64,000 nt of DNA from Prevotella sp. P5-92 (lineage in GTDB: Bacteria > Bacteroidota > Bacteroidia > Bacteroidales > Bacteroidaceae), in contig NZ_NPJG01000123.1 of assembly GCF_002251245.1 (NCBI RefSeq), positions 1 through 64,000 of the forward strand. The letters are read 5' to 3'. Under the pieces are notes generated by a model, which was given only the letters and a program-made list of their open reading frames with translations, did no database searches and had not been told where the DNA came from. The stretch's first letter is position 1; the number at the start of each line of letters is the position of its first letter. The position numbers were made by a program, and so were the translations under genes. Below are positions 1 through 9,076 of this stretch, in pieces.

Positions 1-345
1 ATAATATAGAATATAATTATAAAAAAAAATCAAAAAGGAGTGAAGGCGCAAAAAACACTGTCACGCTTGTCACGCTGTCACGTTTTCGAGGTGGCGGAAT
101 TTTCTTAGTTAGAAAAATTTTATTGCCTAACTGGACAATTTTTTTCGGGTAGTTATCCCTTATTTTATCGGCAATTGAGCGGGATTGGGAATACAATTAC
201 GGAAACCGATATTGTAAAATAAAATGGTTTTCAGCGCACTTTACAAGCAGCCACCACACAGTTTCGTTGGCTCCAAAAAACAAATCATGAATTACTTTTA
301 TCTAATCGCAAATGATGGATATTATTGTCAATTTTTGAAAGATAA
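1..345. other. Gene-free left edge
   Basis: No convincing gene lies here. The stretch is AT-rich. Near positions 55-82 there are three closely spaced copies of GTCACGCT/GTCACG. The first two follow each other with one extra T between them. Any gene ending here would have to come from outside the window. The promoter of the next gene lies at its right end. Confidence 0.6.
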
Positions 346-356
346 ATGCGAAAATA

Positions 357-388
357 TTTGTTTTTTTCGATAAAGCTTTCTATATTTG
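357..388 (+). promoter_or_regulatory. Bacteroidetes-type promoter of the TPR/AraC regulator
   Basis: TTTG at 357-360 and TATATTTG at 381-388 are separated by 20 nt, a full match to the Bacteroidetes sigma-ABfr consensus. It lies downstream of the ATG at 346, so that ATG cannot be the start on this transcript; the start must be at 442 or 460. Confidence 0.8.
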
Positions 389-459
389 CACACAGAAATC
401 ACATCGTCAGAATTATTATTCATGAAATAAACAAAAACGCTATGGCAGAAAAATGCATT

Positions 460-2295
460 ATGAGGATATTATTGACCTTTATCGTGGCATTGGGGATAGT
501 GTCGTGCGGCAACAACACAAGCCGCTCTACCGACATGACTGATGCCAACGACTCGATCTACACCATCGAATACATCAACCATATTTGTTACTTGCATCCC
601 GAGAGGGCATTGGAACTGTTAGACACCATGGAGCAACGGAAGCTGTTGGGACAGAACGACATTAATGGTCTAAGAGCAGTGATATACCAGAACGGACTGG
701 ATCAGAGCAATGTCGCGCTGAAATACGCTAAACGCATCTACGACAGTCCCGACATGCTCAAAGACACCGTTGTGGCAATAAAGACATACAATATCATCAG
801 TTTGTTGTCGCACCAGACTGGCCACTATGCCGAGGCAATGAAATACGCCAACGAGGGTTCTGCCTACGCACTGTCGGCTGGCGACAATCTCAAGGCTGCC
901 ACCATCCTGCTCACCGCCGGCTACTCCATCGCGTCTTTAGGTCATAATGCCGAGGCAATAAACTATATCGACCGCGCCATCAATGTGCTCAAGTCGCTCA
1001 ACAACGACAAAGACTACGACACACAGAGACACATCCTGGTAGGACAAATGCAGAAAGCAAATATCTACATGTCAACAGGACAGACTGACAAGGCAATGGC
1101 ATTGTTTGATGACATACAGAAAGCCTACGACAATATTTCGAAGTGCGACCTCGTGCCCGAGGGACATTTGGAGAAGTATAAGGGCGACATCAACTACATG
1201 TTAATCACATGCTACACCGAGAAAAACATGATGAACGAGGCGGCACGGTGCTATGAGGAAATAATGAAGTTGCCAAAAACTCACTCCATAGGAAAAATGG
1301 TGGCTCCTTACCTCATCGCGACAAAACAGTTTGACAAGGCACTCAGCTTAATCAGCGAGTCAAAACATTATATGGCCTTAACAAGAGACACCGTCACTGA
1401 CTATTATATTGAAAACATTCTCTTGCAGGAGGAAAACATCTACAAGGGAATGGGACGATATAAGGATGCTCTGAGAGTTGCAGACAACATCAAGAGCATC
1501 ACCGACAGCATCATGAAACGAGAAAGGGAACACGAGGCCCAGGAGATGGCTACCATCTACGACATGGCTGACAAAGAACTGCAAATAGCCAACCAAGAGA
1601 CCAAACTGCGCAACGGACGCATCCTTGTGACTGTGGCCTTGGCGCTACTGCTCGTTGCCGTAGTGGTGATCTTTATCGTGGTGAGATACAACAGAATCAT
1701 CAAGATGAAAAACAGGGCCGCCGTGGCTACTATTGACGAACTCATGGCCACTCGCGAAAAACTTCAGAAGAAGGAAGAACAAATACCAAACTCGCTCACT
1801 GACTACCGTCCTGCGGAGAAATCTAAACAAGAAACGAAATCTAACGAAGAAACGAAGGGACAACAGACGAAGACAGAGAAAGGGCAAACATCGGAAACTG
1901 ACTATCGAACATCGGAAACAGAGAATCGGAAGCCAGAAACAGAGAAACAACAGACAATGACAATAGACAAACTTCGACGGGAAGTAGAGGAACGTAAACT
2001 CTTCCTCGATCCTCTCTTCGACCGCAACAAGGCGAAAGAGACATTCCCCGAACTGAACATCAGGACGCTGTCGGCTGAGTTCAGCCAGCAGTACGGCATC
2101 TCGTTCCCGCGCTATATCACCTCGCTGCGCATCGACTACGCTCTCATGCTTCTTTGCACAGACAAAGACATAAGTGTGGAGACAATAGCCGCCAAGTCTG
2201 GTTTTGCCACCCGACAAACGTTCTACCGCTCCTTTACCGAACGGTTTGGCATCAGTCCTTCAGAATACAGAAGGATGAAAGAAGCAAAAATGTAG
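460..2295 (+). CDS. Membrane-spanning TPR sensor with C-terminal AraC-type DNA-binding domain
   Basis: A one-protein signal transducer. Counted from the ATG at 460, it begins with a signal-like segment MRILLTFIVALGIVSC that contains a lipobox-like site, or else a signal anchor. Helical TPR-like repeats fill residues about 30-375. One hydrophobic segment near residues 386-407 (LVTVALALLLVAVVVIFIVV) crosses the membrane. A charged linker rich in Thr, Glu and Lys follows (about 430-510), with repeated TSET/PET words. The last about 100 residues are an AraC/XylS helix-turn-helix, with the second helix around SGFATRQTFYRSF and the family ending FGISPSEYRR. The start was set at 460 because the promoter lies at 357-388 and because it gives a clean signal segment; 442 (MAEKC...) is possible. 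The inferred topology is periplasmic TPR, cytoplasmic HTH. It may control the lipoprotein gene that follows, which has its own promoter. Confidence 0.8.
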   Translation: MRILLTFIVALGIVSCGNNTSRSTDMTDANDSIYTIEYINHICYLHPERALELLDTMEQRKLLGQNDINGLRAVIYQNGLDQSNVALKYAKRIYDSPDMLKDTVVAIKTYNIISLLSHQTGHYAEAMKYANEGSAYALSAGDNLKAATILLTAGYSIASLGHNAEAINYIDRAINVLKSLNNDKDYDTQRHILVGQMQKANIYMSTGQTDKAMALFDDIQKAYDNISKCDLVPEGHLEKYKGDINYMLITCYTEKNMMNEAARCYEEIMKLPKTHSIGKMVAPYLIATKQFDKALSLISESKHYMALTRDTVTDYYIENILLQEENIYKGMGRYKDALRVADNIKSITDSIMKREREHEAQEMATIYDMADKELQIANQETKLRNGRILVTVALALLLVAVVVIFIVVRYNRIIKMKNRAAVATIDELMATREKLQKKEEQIPNSLTDYRPAEKSKQETKSNEETKGQQTKTEKGQTSETDYRTSETENRKPETEKQQTMTIDKLRREVEERKLFLDPLFDRNKAKETFPELNIRTLSAEFSQQYGISFPRYITSLRIDYALMLLCTDKDISVETIAAKSGFATRQTFYRSFTERFGISPSEYRRMKEAKM

Positions 2296-2367
2296 CATTT
2301 ATAAACATCTGATAATCAACGTGTGACAAAATGTTACAGCGGTCTGCACAAAATGTTACATCATTTT

Positions 2368-2400
2368 TATTGCATTATTCAGACAAACATATTACCTTTG
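2368..2400 (+). promoter_or_regulatory. Promoter of the toxin-like lipoprotein
   Basis: TACCTTTG at 2393-2400 with TATTG at 2368-2372, 20 nt upstream. It lies 82 nt before the ATG at 2482, so the lipoprotein is transcribed on its own and has a fairly long leader. Confidence 0.7.
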
Positions 2401-2481
2401 CATTCGAAAAAAAACGAATAATCAATCATAGACCTTCCATTTTTGCTAAAAAGTACGATAACTAAATAAAATAATAGAACA

Positions 2482-4452
2482 ATGAACAAGACACTAAAAT
2501 CTATCTTTGCAATCGGAGGAATAGTCTTATTGACTTCCTTCTTTTTCACATCGTGTGCAGTAGATGACAATGAGGAGGACAACGCCAACGGTGCGGAAAT
2601 GGAGGAAATAGAACCGCTGCCCACCGAGGACGTCATCGAGACAACCATCGTGAGGAATGCAGCCATCTTTGGCAACAACTTCGACGAAGTGACACAGAAG
2701 GTGATCGACCGTCTGAAGGGTATCACGGAATATCTCGACCCAGTCACCGCCACCTCAATCCCCGAAAACGTGGAACTCATATTCATCGACAACGAGTCGC
2801 TGCTGAAGATGGAGCGTCCTGCCGTGATGGCCATCAAGGAGGCTTTCCAGCGCGGAGCAACCGTATATTTGCACAAGCCCAACGACTTTGCAGCAGCTTT
2901 GTTCAACATCGCCATGTTCGACGACATCGACAAGTTCTTTGGCAACCAAGCCAAGATGCGCGCCCAAACCCGCAGCGGCAATGAGTACCAGAACCACGAC
3001 CTCTTTGCCGTGCGTCTCGACCAGAGCTATATGGATGCCGACGACCTGTTCAATGATGAGCCCATTGAGCAAACCTTCGTGAACGAGGATACAGGCGAAG
3101 AGACCACCGAGACTTTCCAGCCAAGCGATCCTACAAACTATCAGCTTGGACGTTATGCCGAGAATGCCGTGAAATGGATTGAATCAGAAAACGCCGAAAC
3201 CGTCAGGGCCAAGACACGCGCCGCAAGCAGCAGCACCGACCCGTTTGCACAGCATCATATCCACAAGCTTTTATCGTGTAATCTGAATTATCCGAGCATA
3301 TCGAAATACAATAAGAATTTTTCGGATATAAAGGTAGATTTAAACATTTCTGTTGACCTATGGATAATAACAGCCTATTCGTTTGAAAAACAAATGGACT
3401 ATTACAATGTCGTAATGAAAGAAGTTTTCCCTGGGGGTACGGCATATAAAGGCGTGTATTGGAATCATGGGAATAGTGAGAAAGACGAGAGGGCATTTTA
3501 TAAATTGAATGGGAACCAAATGGAAGATATAGGTTTTGCGCGTGCTGCATACGTTTACGCAGGTCCTGACATATACGTATTCAAGCCAGAAGGTTATACT
3601 GTAGAGCAGCCATCAACAGAATCTCCTGTTAACAAAAACAACTACTATATTAAAGAGAGCTATTCGAGCTGGGGCATTAACGGCGAATTAGGCTATTCTG
3701 ACGGTAGTGTTGGCGGAAAATTGTCTTTCGACTACAAGAAGGGTGAAACCATAACATCATTTGAAAACGAACTCGAGGTAACCCTTAACAGGAACTACTC
3801 ATACGACAATAAGAAAGCGACATACTGGGATTACGAGATGAATGTCAACAACAACAATCTAAAATACTGTGGATTTGTAAGACACAAAAAAGGAGGTATA
3901 AGTAAAGATGCCCTATGTCGCAAAGATTGCGAAACGAAACAGTATTGGGAATGGTTTATTTCTAATACTAATGCTGATATTTCTAAAAACATAGAGTTTG
4001 ATGTTGTATTTGAATTCCCTGCATATTCAGCTAAATGTAATGTTACAGGTGATAATAATGGCTTCGATTTAAGTAGGTCTATTCTTACCAAGCAAAAGGT
4101 GAGATTCAAGCTTCCCATCCCATATCGCTATAACGAGACCTACACTACCTTTGCCGAGAAGTCAAAGGAGAACATTGCTGACGTGAAGGCAGTTGAGGAG
4201 GCCCTTGCCGGTAGTACTTATATAAAGGAATTCAAGTTTAAGCAGTCGAACATAACCAAGAAGGCCCTCGACGACAAGCTGACAAAAGAATGGAACACCA
4301 CCATCGACAACCTTCTGAGAAACATTCAGGTGTTTGTGGATAACGAGGTGTCGGTATATCTCAACGACAGCAAGGGCAACCACCTTGGCGACCGTTTGGT
4401 GTTCTCCCCCGATAGTCCCAACGGTTATCCTCAAAGGAAAAAAGTAGAGTAA
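2482..4452 (+). CDS. Large lipoprotein with a leukocidin/VCC-like pore-forming domain (putative)
   Basis: 656 residues with a lipoprotein signal peptide ending FFFTSC (Cys25), then an acidic linker. Residues about 50-150 look like a small alpha/beta domain (for example NVELIFIDNESLLKM). From about residue 265 the protein is beta-rich and Asn/Tyr-rich. Residues about 380-440 (PVNKNNYYIKES, then WGINGELGYSDGSVGGKLSF, then ENELEVTLNRNYSYDN) alternate polar and apolar residues with many glycines. This order resembles the pre-stem hairpin of Vibrio cholerae cytolysin and staphylococcal leukocidins. The last about 80 residues are helical and charged. The resemblance was judged by eye, so the function is inferred. 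The middle (about 3270-4110) is far richer in A+T than either end. The gene is monocistronic, with its own promoter and a terminator-like hairpin. It could instead be an unrelated beta-rich surface lipoprotein. Confidence 0.6.
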   Translation: MNKTLKSIFAIGGIVLLTSFFFTSCAVDDNEEDNANGAEMEEIEPLPTEDVIETTIVRNAAIFGNNFDEVTQKVIDRLKGITEYLDPVTATSIPENVELIFIDNESLLKMERPAVMAIKEAFQRGATVYLHKPNDFAAALFNIAMFDDIDKFFGNQAKMRAQTRSGNEYQNHDLFAVRLDQSYMDADDLFNDEPIEQTFVNEDTGEETTETFQPSDPTNYQLGRYAENAVKWIESENAETVRAKTRAASSSTDPFAQHHIHKLLSCNLNYPSISKYNKNFSDIKVDLNISVDLWIITAYSFEKQMDYYNVVMKEVFPGGTAYKGVYWNHGNSEKDERAFYKLNGNQMEDIGFARAAYVYAGPDIYVFKPEGYTVEQPSTESPVNKNNYYIKESYSSWGINGELGYSDGSVGGKLSFDYKKGETITSFENELEVTLNRNYSYDNKKATYWDYEMNVNNNNLKYCGFVRHKKGGISKDALCRKDCETKQYWEWFISNTNADISKNIEFDVVFEFPAYSAKCNVTGDNNGFDLSRSILTKQKVRFKLPIPYRYNETYTTFAEKSKENIADVKAVEEALAGSTYIKEFKFKQSNITKKALDDKLTKEWNTTIDNLLRNIQVFVDNEVSVYLNDSKGNHLGDRLVFSPDSPNGYPQRKKVE

Positions 4453-4521
4453 AATAGCTAATGGATGAAGACTTCACCAAATCCTATGATTAGTGAAAGG
4501 TGAAAGAATCACCGAATATTG

Positions 4522-4555
4522 TCAGGCGACTGCCACAGTTACGGCGGTCGCCTGA
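4522..4555 (+). terminator. Hairpin terminator after the lipoprotein gene
   Basis: A 13-bp stem (4522-4534 with 4543-4555, one G-T pair) and an 8-nt loop, followed by TTTAGTTT. It sits 69 nt after the stop codon. Confidence 0.7.
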
Positions 4556-4627
4556 TTTAGTTTCGGAAGTGGATAGCCATAGTGAGGGCCGAAAAGCTAA
4601 TGTTTCATAAAATATCGCCACATCTCT

Positions 4628-4657
4628 TGATTGTGAATAGTATATTTTGTACTTTTG
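4628..4657 (+). promoter_or_regulatory. Promoter of the SDR gene
   Basis: TACTTTTG at 4650-4657 with a TTGATTG stretch from 4628, about 20 nt upstream. The ATG follows at 4715. Confidence 0.65.
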
Positions 4658-4714
4658 CAACGTATATACAGAAAAGCAAAATAGAATATTCACACCCTAT
4701 AAAACAACAGAATA

Positions 4715-5464
4715 ATGAAAAAGACAGCATTAATCACAGGCGCAACAAGCGGTATTGGCGAGGCTTGTGCAAGGAAATTCGCCGAAGGCGGCTACCGACT
4801 CATCATAACAGGCCGAAACGAGCAGAAACTAAACCAACTGAAAGACGAACTCGACACCGAGGTACTCACACTAAGATATGACGTACGCGACAGAAAGGCC
4901 ACCGAGGCTGCCGTCAAGTCGATACCCGAAGGATGGACCGATATCGACGTGCTCATCAATAATGCCGGCCTTGCCCTCGGTCTGGAGCCCGAATACGAAG
5001 GCGACATGGACGACTGGGAGACAATGATCGACACCAATATTAAAGGTCTGCTGACGATGACCCGACTCATCGTGCCTGGCATGGTGGAGAGAAACCGCGG
5101 CCACGTGATAAACATCGGTTCGGTGGCAGGCGATGCAGCATACGCCGGAGGCAATGTCTATTGCGCCACAAAGAGTGCCGTGAAGGCAATAACCGACGGA
5201 CTGCGTATCGACGTGGCACACACTGCAGTGAGAGTGACCAATCTCAAGCCAGGACTTGTGGAGACGCGTTTCAGCAACGTGCGCTTCCATGGCGACGACG
5301 CACGCGCCGACAACGTATATAAAGGCATCACACCACTCACTGGCACCGACATTGCCGACGTTGCATTCTATGCCGCCAGCGCTCCGGCCCACGTGCAGAT
5401 AGCCGAAGTGCTCATTCTTGCCACTCATCAGGCAAATGGCAGCGTTATTCACCGAAAGTTGTAG
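4715..5464 (+). CDS. YdfG-like short-chain dehydrogenase
   Basis: An NAD(P)-dependent oxidoreductase of the classical SDR type, 249 residues, cytoplasmic. The cofactor motif TGATSGIG is at residues 8-15, NNAG lies in the middle, and the catalytic Ser-Tyr-Lys set is seen in GSVAGDAAYAGGNVYCATKS. The stretch LKPGLVETRFSNVRFHGD is typical of YdfG, which oxidises 3-hydroxy acids such as L-allo-threonine and 3-hydroxypropionate. The substrate here is inferred from that resemblance. Upstream lies its own promoter. The next gene also has a promoter, so this is probably a single-gene unit. Confidence 0.85.
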   Translation: MKKTALITGATSGIGEACARKFAEGGYRLIITGRNEQKLNQLKDELDTEVLTLRYDVRDRKATEAAVKSIPEGWTDIDVLINNAGLALGLEPEYEGDMDDWETMIDTNIKGLLTMTRLIVPGMVERNRGHVINIGSVAGDAAYAGGNVYCATKSAVKAITDGLRIDVAHTAVRVTNLKPGLVETRFSNVRFHGDDARADNVYKGITPLTGTDIADVAFYAASAPAHVQIAEVLILATHQANGSVIHRKL

Positions 5465-5546
5465 ATATTACACCATTCAGAGCCATCTATTCGGCATTAT
5501 TTGCATTAAATAATGTGAATTGTTCTGATTTTACAAAAGAATAGCT

Positions 5547-5554
5547 TAATTTTG
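5547..5554 (+). promoter_or_regulatory. Promoter -7 box before the GH3-like gene
   Basis: TAATTTTG, followed by GCAC, 20 nt before the ATG at 5574. The -33 box is poor (TTG at 5520-5522 with 24-nt spacing), so this is a moderate call. Confidence 0.55.
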
Positions 5555-5573
5555 CACTTTCAAAGTGTAAATT

Positions 5574-7085
5574 ATGAGCTTAACTCAATTTATAAGAAAA
5601 GTTTTTGTGCCTCGACAGAAAGAACTCGAGCGACACTATACCGAAGGCGAACTTCTTCAGCGAGAGGTGCTGAAGAAGCTCGTCAAAAGGGCTGCAGACA
5701 CCGAATACGGACGCAACCACACTTTCTCTACCATAAAGGGATATGACAATTTTGCGCACAACGTGCCAGTAAACACCTACGAGGAACTCAAGGCTGACAT
5801 CGACCGCATGCGACACGGCGAGAGAGACATCCTCTGGCCTGGCAAGGTGAAGTGGTATGCCAAGTCGTCGGGAACGACCAACGACAAGAGCAAGTTTATC
5901 CCCGTCAGCGAGGAGGGACTGCAAAACATACACTACCAAGGCGGCACCGACTGTGTGGCTCTTTACTTACGCAACTACGAGAAGAGCCGCCTCTTCGACG
6001 GACGCGCCCTGATTCTCGGCGGCAGCCACTCACCCAACTATAACATTCACAACAGTCTCGTGGGCGACCTCAGCGCCATTCTCATCGAGAACATCAACCC
6101 GTTGGCAAACCTCGTGAGAGTGCCTAAAAAACAAACGGCGCTACTCTCTGACTTCGAGGTGAAACGCGACCGTATAGCACACGAGACGCTTACGAAAAAC
6201 GTCACCAACCTCAGCGGCGTGCCCTCGTGGATGCTTTCGGTGCTGAGCAGGGTGATGGAACTCTCAGGAAAGGAGCATCTCGAAGAGGTGTGGCCAAACA
6301 TCGAGGTGTTCTTCCATGGTGGTGTGGCTTTCACGCCTTATCGCAAGCAATACGAGCAACTCATCACCAAACCCGACATGAGATATATGGAGACATACAA
6401 CGCCAGCGAGGGATTCTTCGGTCTTCAAGACGACCCCGCCGACAAGTCGATGCTCCTGATGCTCGACTACGACGTGTTCTACGAGTTCATACCCATGGAC
6501 GAGTTCGGCACCGACAACCCCACCGTCGTTCCGCTGTGGGGCGTAGAGACAGGACGCAACTACGCCATGCTCATCTCCACCTCGTGCGGCCTCTGGCGAT
6601 ATGTGATAGGCGACACAGTGAAGTTCACATCCGTAAACCCCTATAAGTTTGTCATCACCGGACGTACCAAGCATTTCATCAATGCCTTCGGCGAAGAGCT
6701 CATCGTAGATAACGCCGAAAAAGGACTTGCCTACGCCTGCCAGCAAACAGGAGCACAGGTGCTCGAATATACGGCAGCGCCGGTATTTATGGACGCCAAG
6801 GGCAAGTGTCGCCACCAGTGGCTCATAGAGTTCTCGAATGAGCCCGACGACCTCAACCTCTTCTCGCAGCTCTTCGACAAGAAACTACAAGAGCTCAATA
6901 GCGACTACGAGGCGAAACGCTATAAGGACATCACCCTCCAGCATCTTGAGATTGTTGTGGCACGCCACGACCTCTTCAACGACTGGCTGAAGATGAAAGG
7001 AAAGTTAGGCGGACAGCATAAGGTGCCACGACTGAGCAACAGCCGAGACATCATCGACCAACTGCTGAAAATGAACGAAAGATAA
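5574..7085 (+). CDS. GH3-family acyl-amido synthetase-like protein
   Basis: 503 residues of the GH3 auxin-responsive promoter family, a branch of the ANL adenylating enzymes that in plants couples amino acids to hormone carboxylates. Visible marks are the nucleotide-binding loop YAKSSGTTNDKSKFIP near residue 95, the YNASEGFFG block in the centre, and GDTVKF followed by ITGRTKHFINAFGEELI towards the C-terminal lid. No signal peptide or membrane segment is present. Bacterial members are common in Bacteroidetes, but their substrates are not established, so no substrate is proposed. It is followed after 23 nt by the Ig-like lipoprotein gene and may be the first gene of a run extending to miaB. 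Confidence 0.85.
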   Translation: MSLTQFIRKVFVPRQKELERHYTEGELLQREVLKKLVKRAADTEYGRNHTFSTIKGYDNFAHNVPVNTYEELKADIDRMRHGERDILWPGKVKWYAKSSGTTNDKSKFIPVSEEGLQNIHYQGGTDCVALYLRNYEKSRLFDGRALILGGSHSPNYNIHNSLVGDLSAILIENINPLANLVRVPKKQTALLSDFEVKRDRIAHETLTKNVTNLSGVPSWMLSVLSRVMELSGKEHLEEVWPNIEVFFHGGVAFTPYRKQYEQLITKPDMRYMETYNASEGFFGLQDDPADKSMLLMLDYDVFYEFIPMDEFGTDNPTVVPLWGVETGRNYAMLISTSCGLWRYVIGDTVKFTSVNPYKFVITGRTKHFINAFGEELIVDNAEKGLAYACQQTGAQVLEYTAAPVFMDAKGKCRHQWLIEFSNEPDDLNLFSQLFDKKLQELNSDYEAKRYKDITLQHLEIVVARHDLFNDWLKMKGKLGGQHKVPRLSNSRDIIDQLLKMNER

Positions 7086-7108
7086 TTAGTATTTGAGATA
7101 TTACTCTG

Positions 7109-9076
7109 ATGAAGAAAGACAGATGGCTTATCATTGCGCTGATAATCACCATGATAGCTTCATGCGCAAGAATGGGACAACCCGACGGAGGATGGTATGA
7201 CGACACACCGCCCTCTGTGGTGGCTACTTCACCTGCAGACAAAGACACCAAGGTGAAGACAAACAAGGTGACCATCACCTTCGACGAGTTTATCAAGCTC
7301 GAAGACGCCAACAGCAAGGTGGTGATCTCGCCTCCGCAGATGGAACCTGCCGACATAAAAAGCTCGGGAAAGAAAATCATCGTCGAGCTAAAAGACTCGC
7401 TGAAGGATAACACCACCTATACCATCGACTTCTCTGACGCCATCACCGACAACAACGAAAGCAACCCAATGGGAAACTATACCTACAGTTTCTCAACGGG
7501 AGAGAAGATTGACACCTTCGAAGTGTCGGGAACAGTGCTCGACGCCAGCGACCTGGAACCCATCAAAGGCATACTCGTTGGACTCTATGACGACCTCTCA
7601 GACACGGTGTTTGCCAAAAAGCCATTCATGCGAGTGTCAAGAACCGACAGCCGCGGACGCTTCGTGATAAAAGGCATTGCTCCAGGCACGTACCGCGCCT
7701 ACGCTCTGCAAGACGCTGACGGCGACTACACCTACAATCAGAAAAGCGAAATGGTGGCATTCAACCACCAGACCTTTGAGCCTTATGCCCGACCCGACGT
7801 AAGACAAGACACCGTGTGGCGCGACACGCTACGTATAGACAATATCATACGTGTTGACTATACGCACTTCTTCCCCGACGACCTCATACTCAGGGCTTTC
7901 ACCGTGGAGCAGACCGACCGCTATCTCATAAAGACCGAGCGACAGGAGCCTAACCGGCTGAACTTCTACTTCAGCTACGGCAACGACTCGCTGCCTCAAA
8001 TCAAAGGACTTAACTTCAACTCCGACAGCGCCTTCGTCGTAGAGACATCGCTGAAGAAAGACACTATCACCTACTGGCTGCGCGACACGGCACTTGTCAA
8101 TCAAGACTCGCTCATGATCGAAGCCAAATATCTCATCACAGACACCACCGGAGTGCTCGTGATGCAGACCGACACTCTCGAACTACAGCCCAAGATCTCT
8201 TACGAGAAACGCATGAAGCTGAAGATGAAGGAGATAGAGAAATGGAAGAAAGAACAAGAGAAAAAGAAGAAAAAAGGCGAGGACTACGACTCGATAATGA
8301 CAGAGAAGCCTCTTGAGATTAAGTTTACTAATACGGGAACGATAACACCCGAACAGAACGTCTTCCTCGAAATGGCCACACCGCTGTCGAAATGCGACAC
8401 GTCGGGAGTGCATCTCTATTCGAAAATCGACTCACTATGGTATAATTCAAGATTTGAATGGAAACCCATAGAAGGCAATATCAGGGCTTTCAAACTGATG
8501 GCGGAATGGCGACCAGAAGTGGAATACAGTCTCGAAATAGACTCTGCCGCCTTCATCGACATCTATGGCTTGGCATCAGGACCAATAAAACAAGGTATAA
8601 AAGTTAGCTCTAACGACCAGTTTGGTTCGCTCGCCGTCAACATCACGGGAATGACCGACTCGGCTTCTGTCATCGTACAGCTATTAGCCTCGGGCGACAA
8701 GATGCAGAAAGAGGTGAAGGCCGTTGACGGCACAGCTGAATTCTACTATATCAAAGGCGGAAAATACTATCTCAGGGCTTTCGTTGACCGCAACGACAAC
8801 GGCAAATGGGACACCGGCGACTACCATGCCGACCTGCAACCCGAGGAAGTGTATTACTACCCGAAAGAGGTGGAGGCTAAAGAGAAATGGGACATCACCA
8901 TCGGCTGGGACCTCAACGCCACGCCTCTCGACAGGCAGAAGCCAGATGCCATAAAGAAACAAAAGTCGGAAAAAGAAAAGAAACTGAAAAACAGAAATGC
9001 CGAAAGGGCAAAGAACCTCGGCATCGACTATAAGACAGAAATGAGCAAGATAAAAGATAAAACACTGAAGAAATGA
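7109..9076 (+). CDS. Ig-like domain (Big_5) lipoprotein
   Basis: 655 residues, exported as a lipoprotein: signal segment MKKDRWLIIALIITMIASC. Just after it comes PDGGWYDDTPPSVVATSPAD, the usual opening of the Bacteroidetes Big_5 Ig-like proteins, then a domain ending YTYSFSTGEKIDTF. A carboxypeptidase-regulatory-like beta sandwich (FEVSGTVLDASDLEPIKGIL, GIAPGTYRAYALQD) follows. The middle has a Lys/Glu-rich coiled segment (about residues 372-395). The C-terminus is strongly basic. It likely sits in the envelope; the exact role is unknown. Its stop overlaps the start of the DUF3108 gene by 4 nt, so the two are translationally coupled. Confidence 0.8.
   Translation: MKKDRWLIIALIITMIASCARMGQPDGGWYDDTPPSVVATSPADKDTKVKTNKVTITFDEFIKLEDANSKVVISPPQMEPADIKSSGKKIIVELKDSLKDNTTYTIDFSDAITDNNESNPMGNYTYSFSTGEKIDTFEVSGTVLDASDLEPIKGILVGLYDDLSDTVFAKKPFMRVSRTDSRGRFVIKGIAPGTYRAYALQDADGDYTYNQKSEMVAFNHQTFEPYARPDVRQDTVWRDTLRIDNIIRVDYTHFFPDDLILRAFTVEQTDRYLIKTERQEPNRLNFYFSYGNDSLPQIKGLNFNSDSAFVVETSLKKDTITYWLRDTALVNQDSLMIEAKYLITDTTGVLVMQTDTLELQPKISYEKRMKLKMKEIEKWKKEQEKKKKKGEDYDSIMTEKPLEIKFTNTGTITPEQNVFLEMATPLSKCDTSGVHLYSKIDSLWYNSRFEWKPIEGNIRAFKLMAEWRPEVEYSLEIDSAAFIDIYGLASGPIKQGIKVSSNDQFGSLAVNITGMTDSASVIVQLLASGDKMQKEVKAVDGTAEFYYIKGGKYYLRAFVDRNDNGKWDTGDYHADLQPEEVYYYPKEVEAKEKWDITIGWDLNATPLDRQKPDAIKKQKSEKEKKLKNRNAERAKNLGIDYKTEMSKIKDKTLKK

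Noticed and set aside
346..459. Longer N-terminus of the TPR/AraC regulator from the ATG at 346
   Set aside because: A full promoter (357-388) lies inside this stretch, and the extra residues spoil the signal-like start at 460.
1645..2217. Open frame of 190 codons on the minus strand inside the regulator gene
   Set aside because: It is antisense to a well-supported gene, has no family likeness and is rich in Phe, Leu, Arg and Cys, as expected of a shadow frame.
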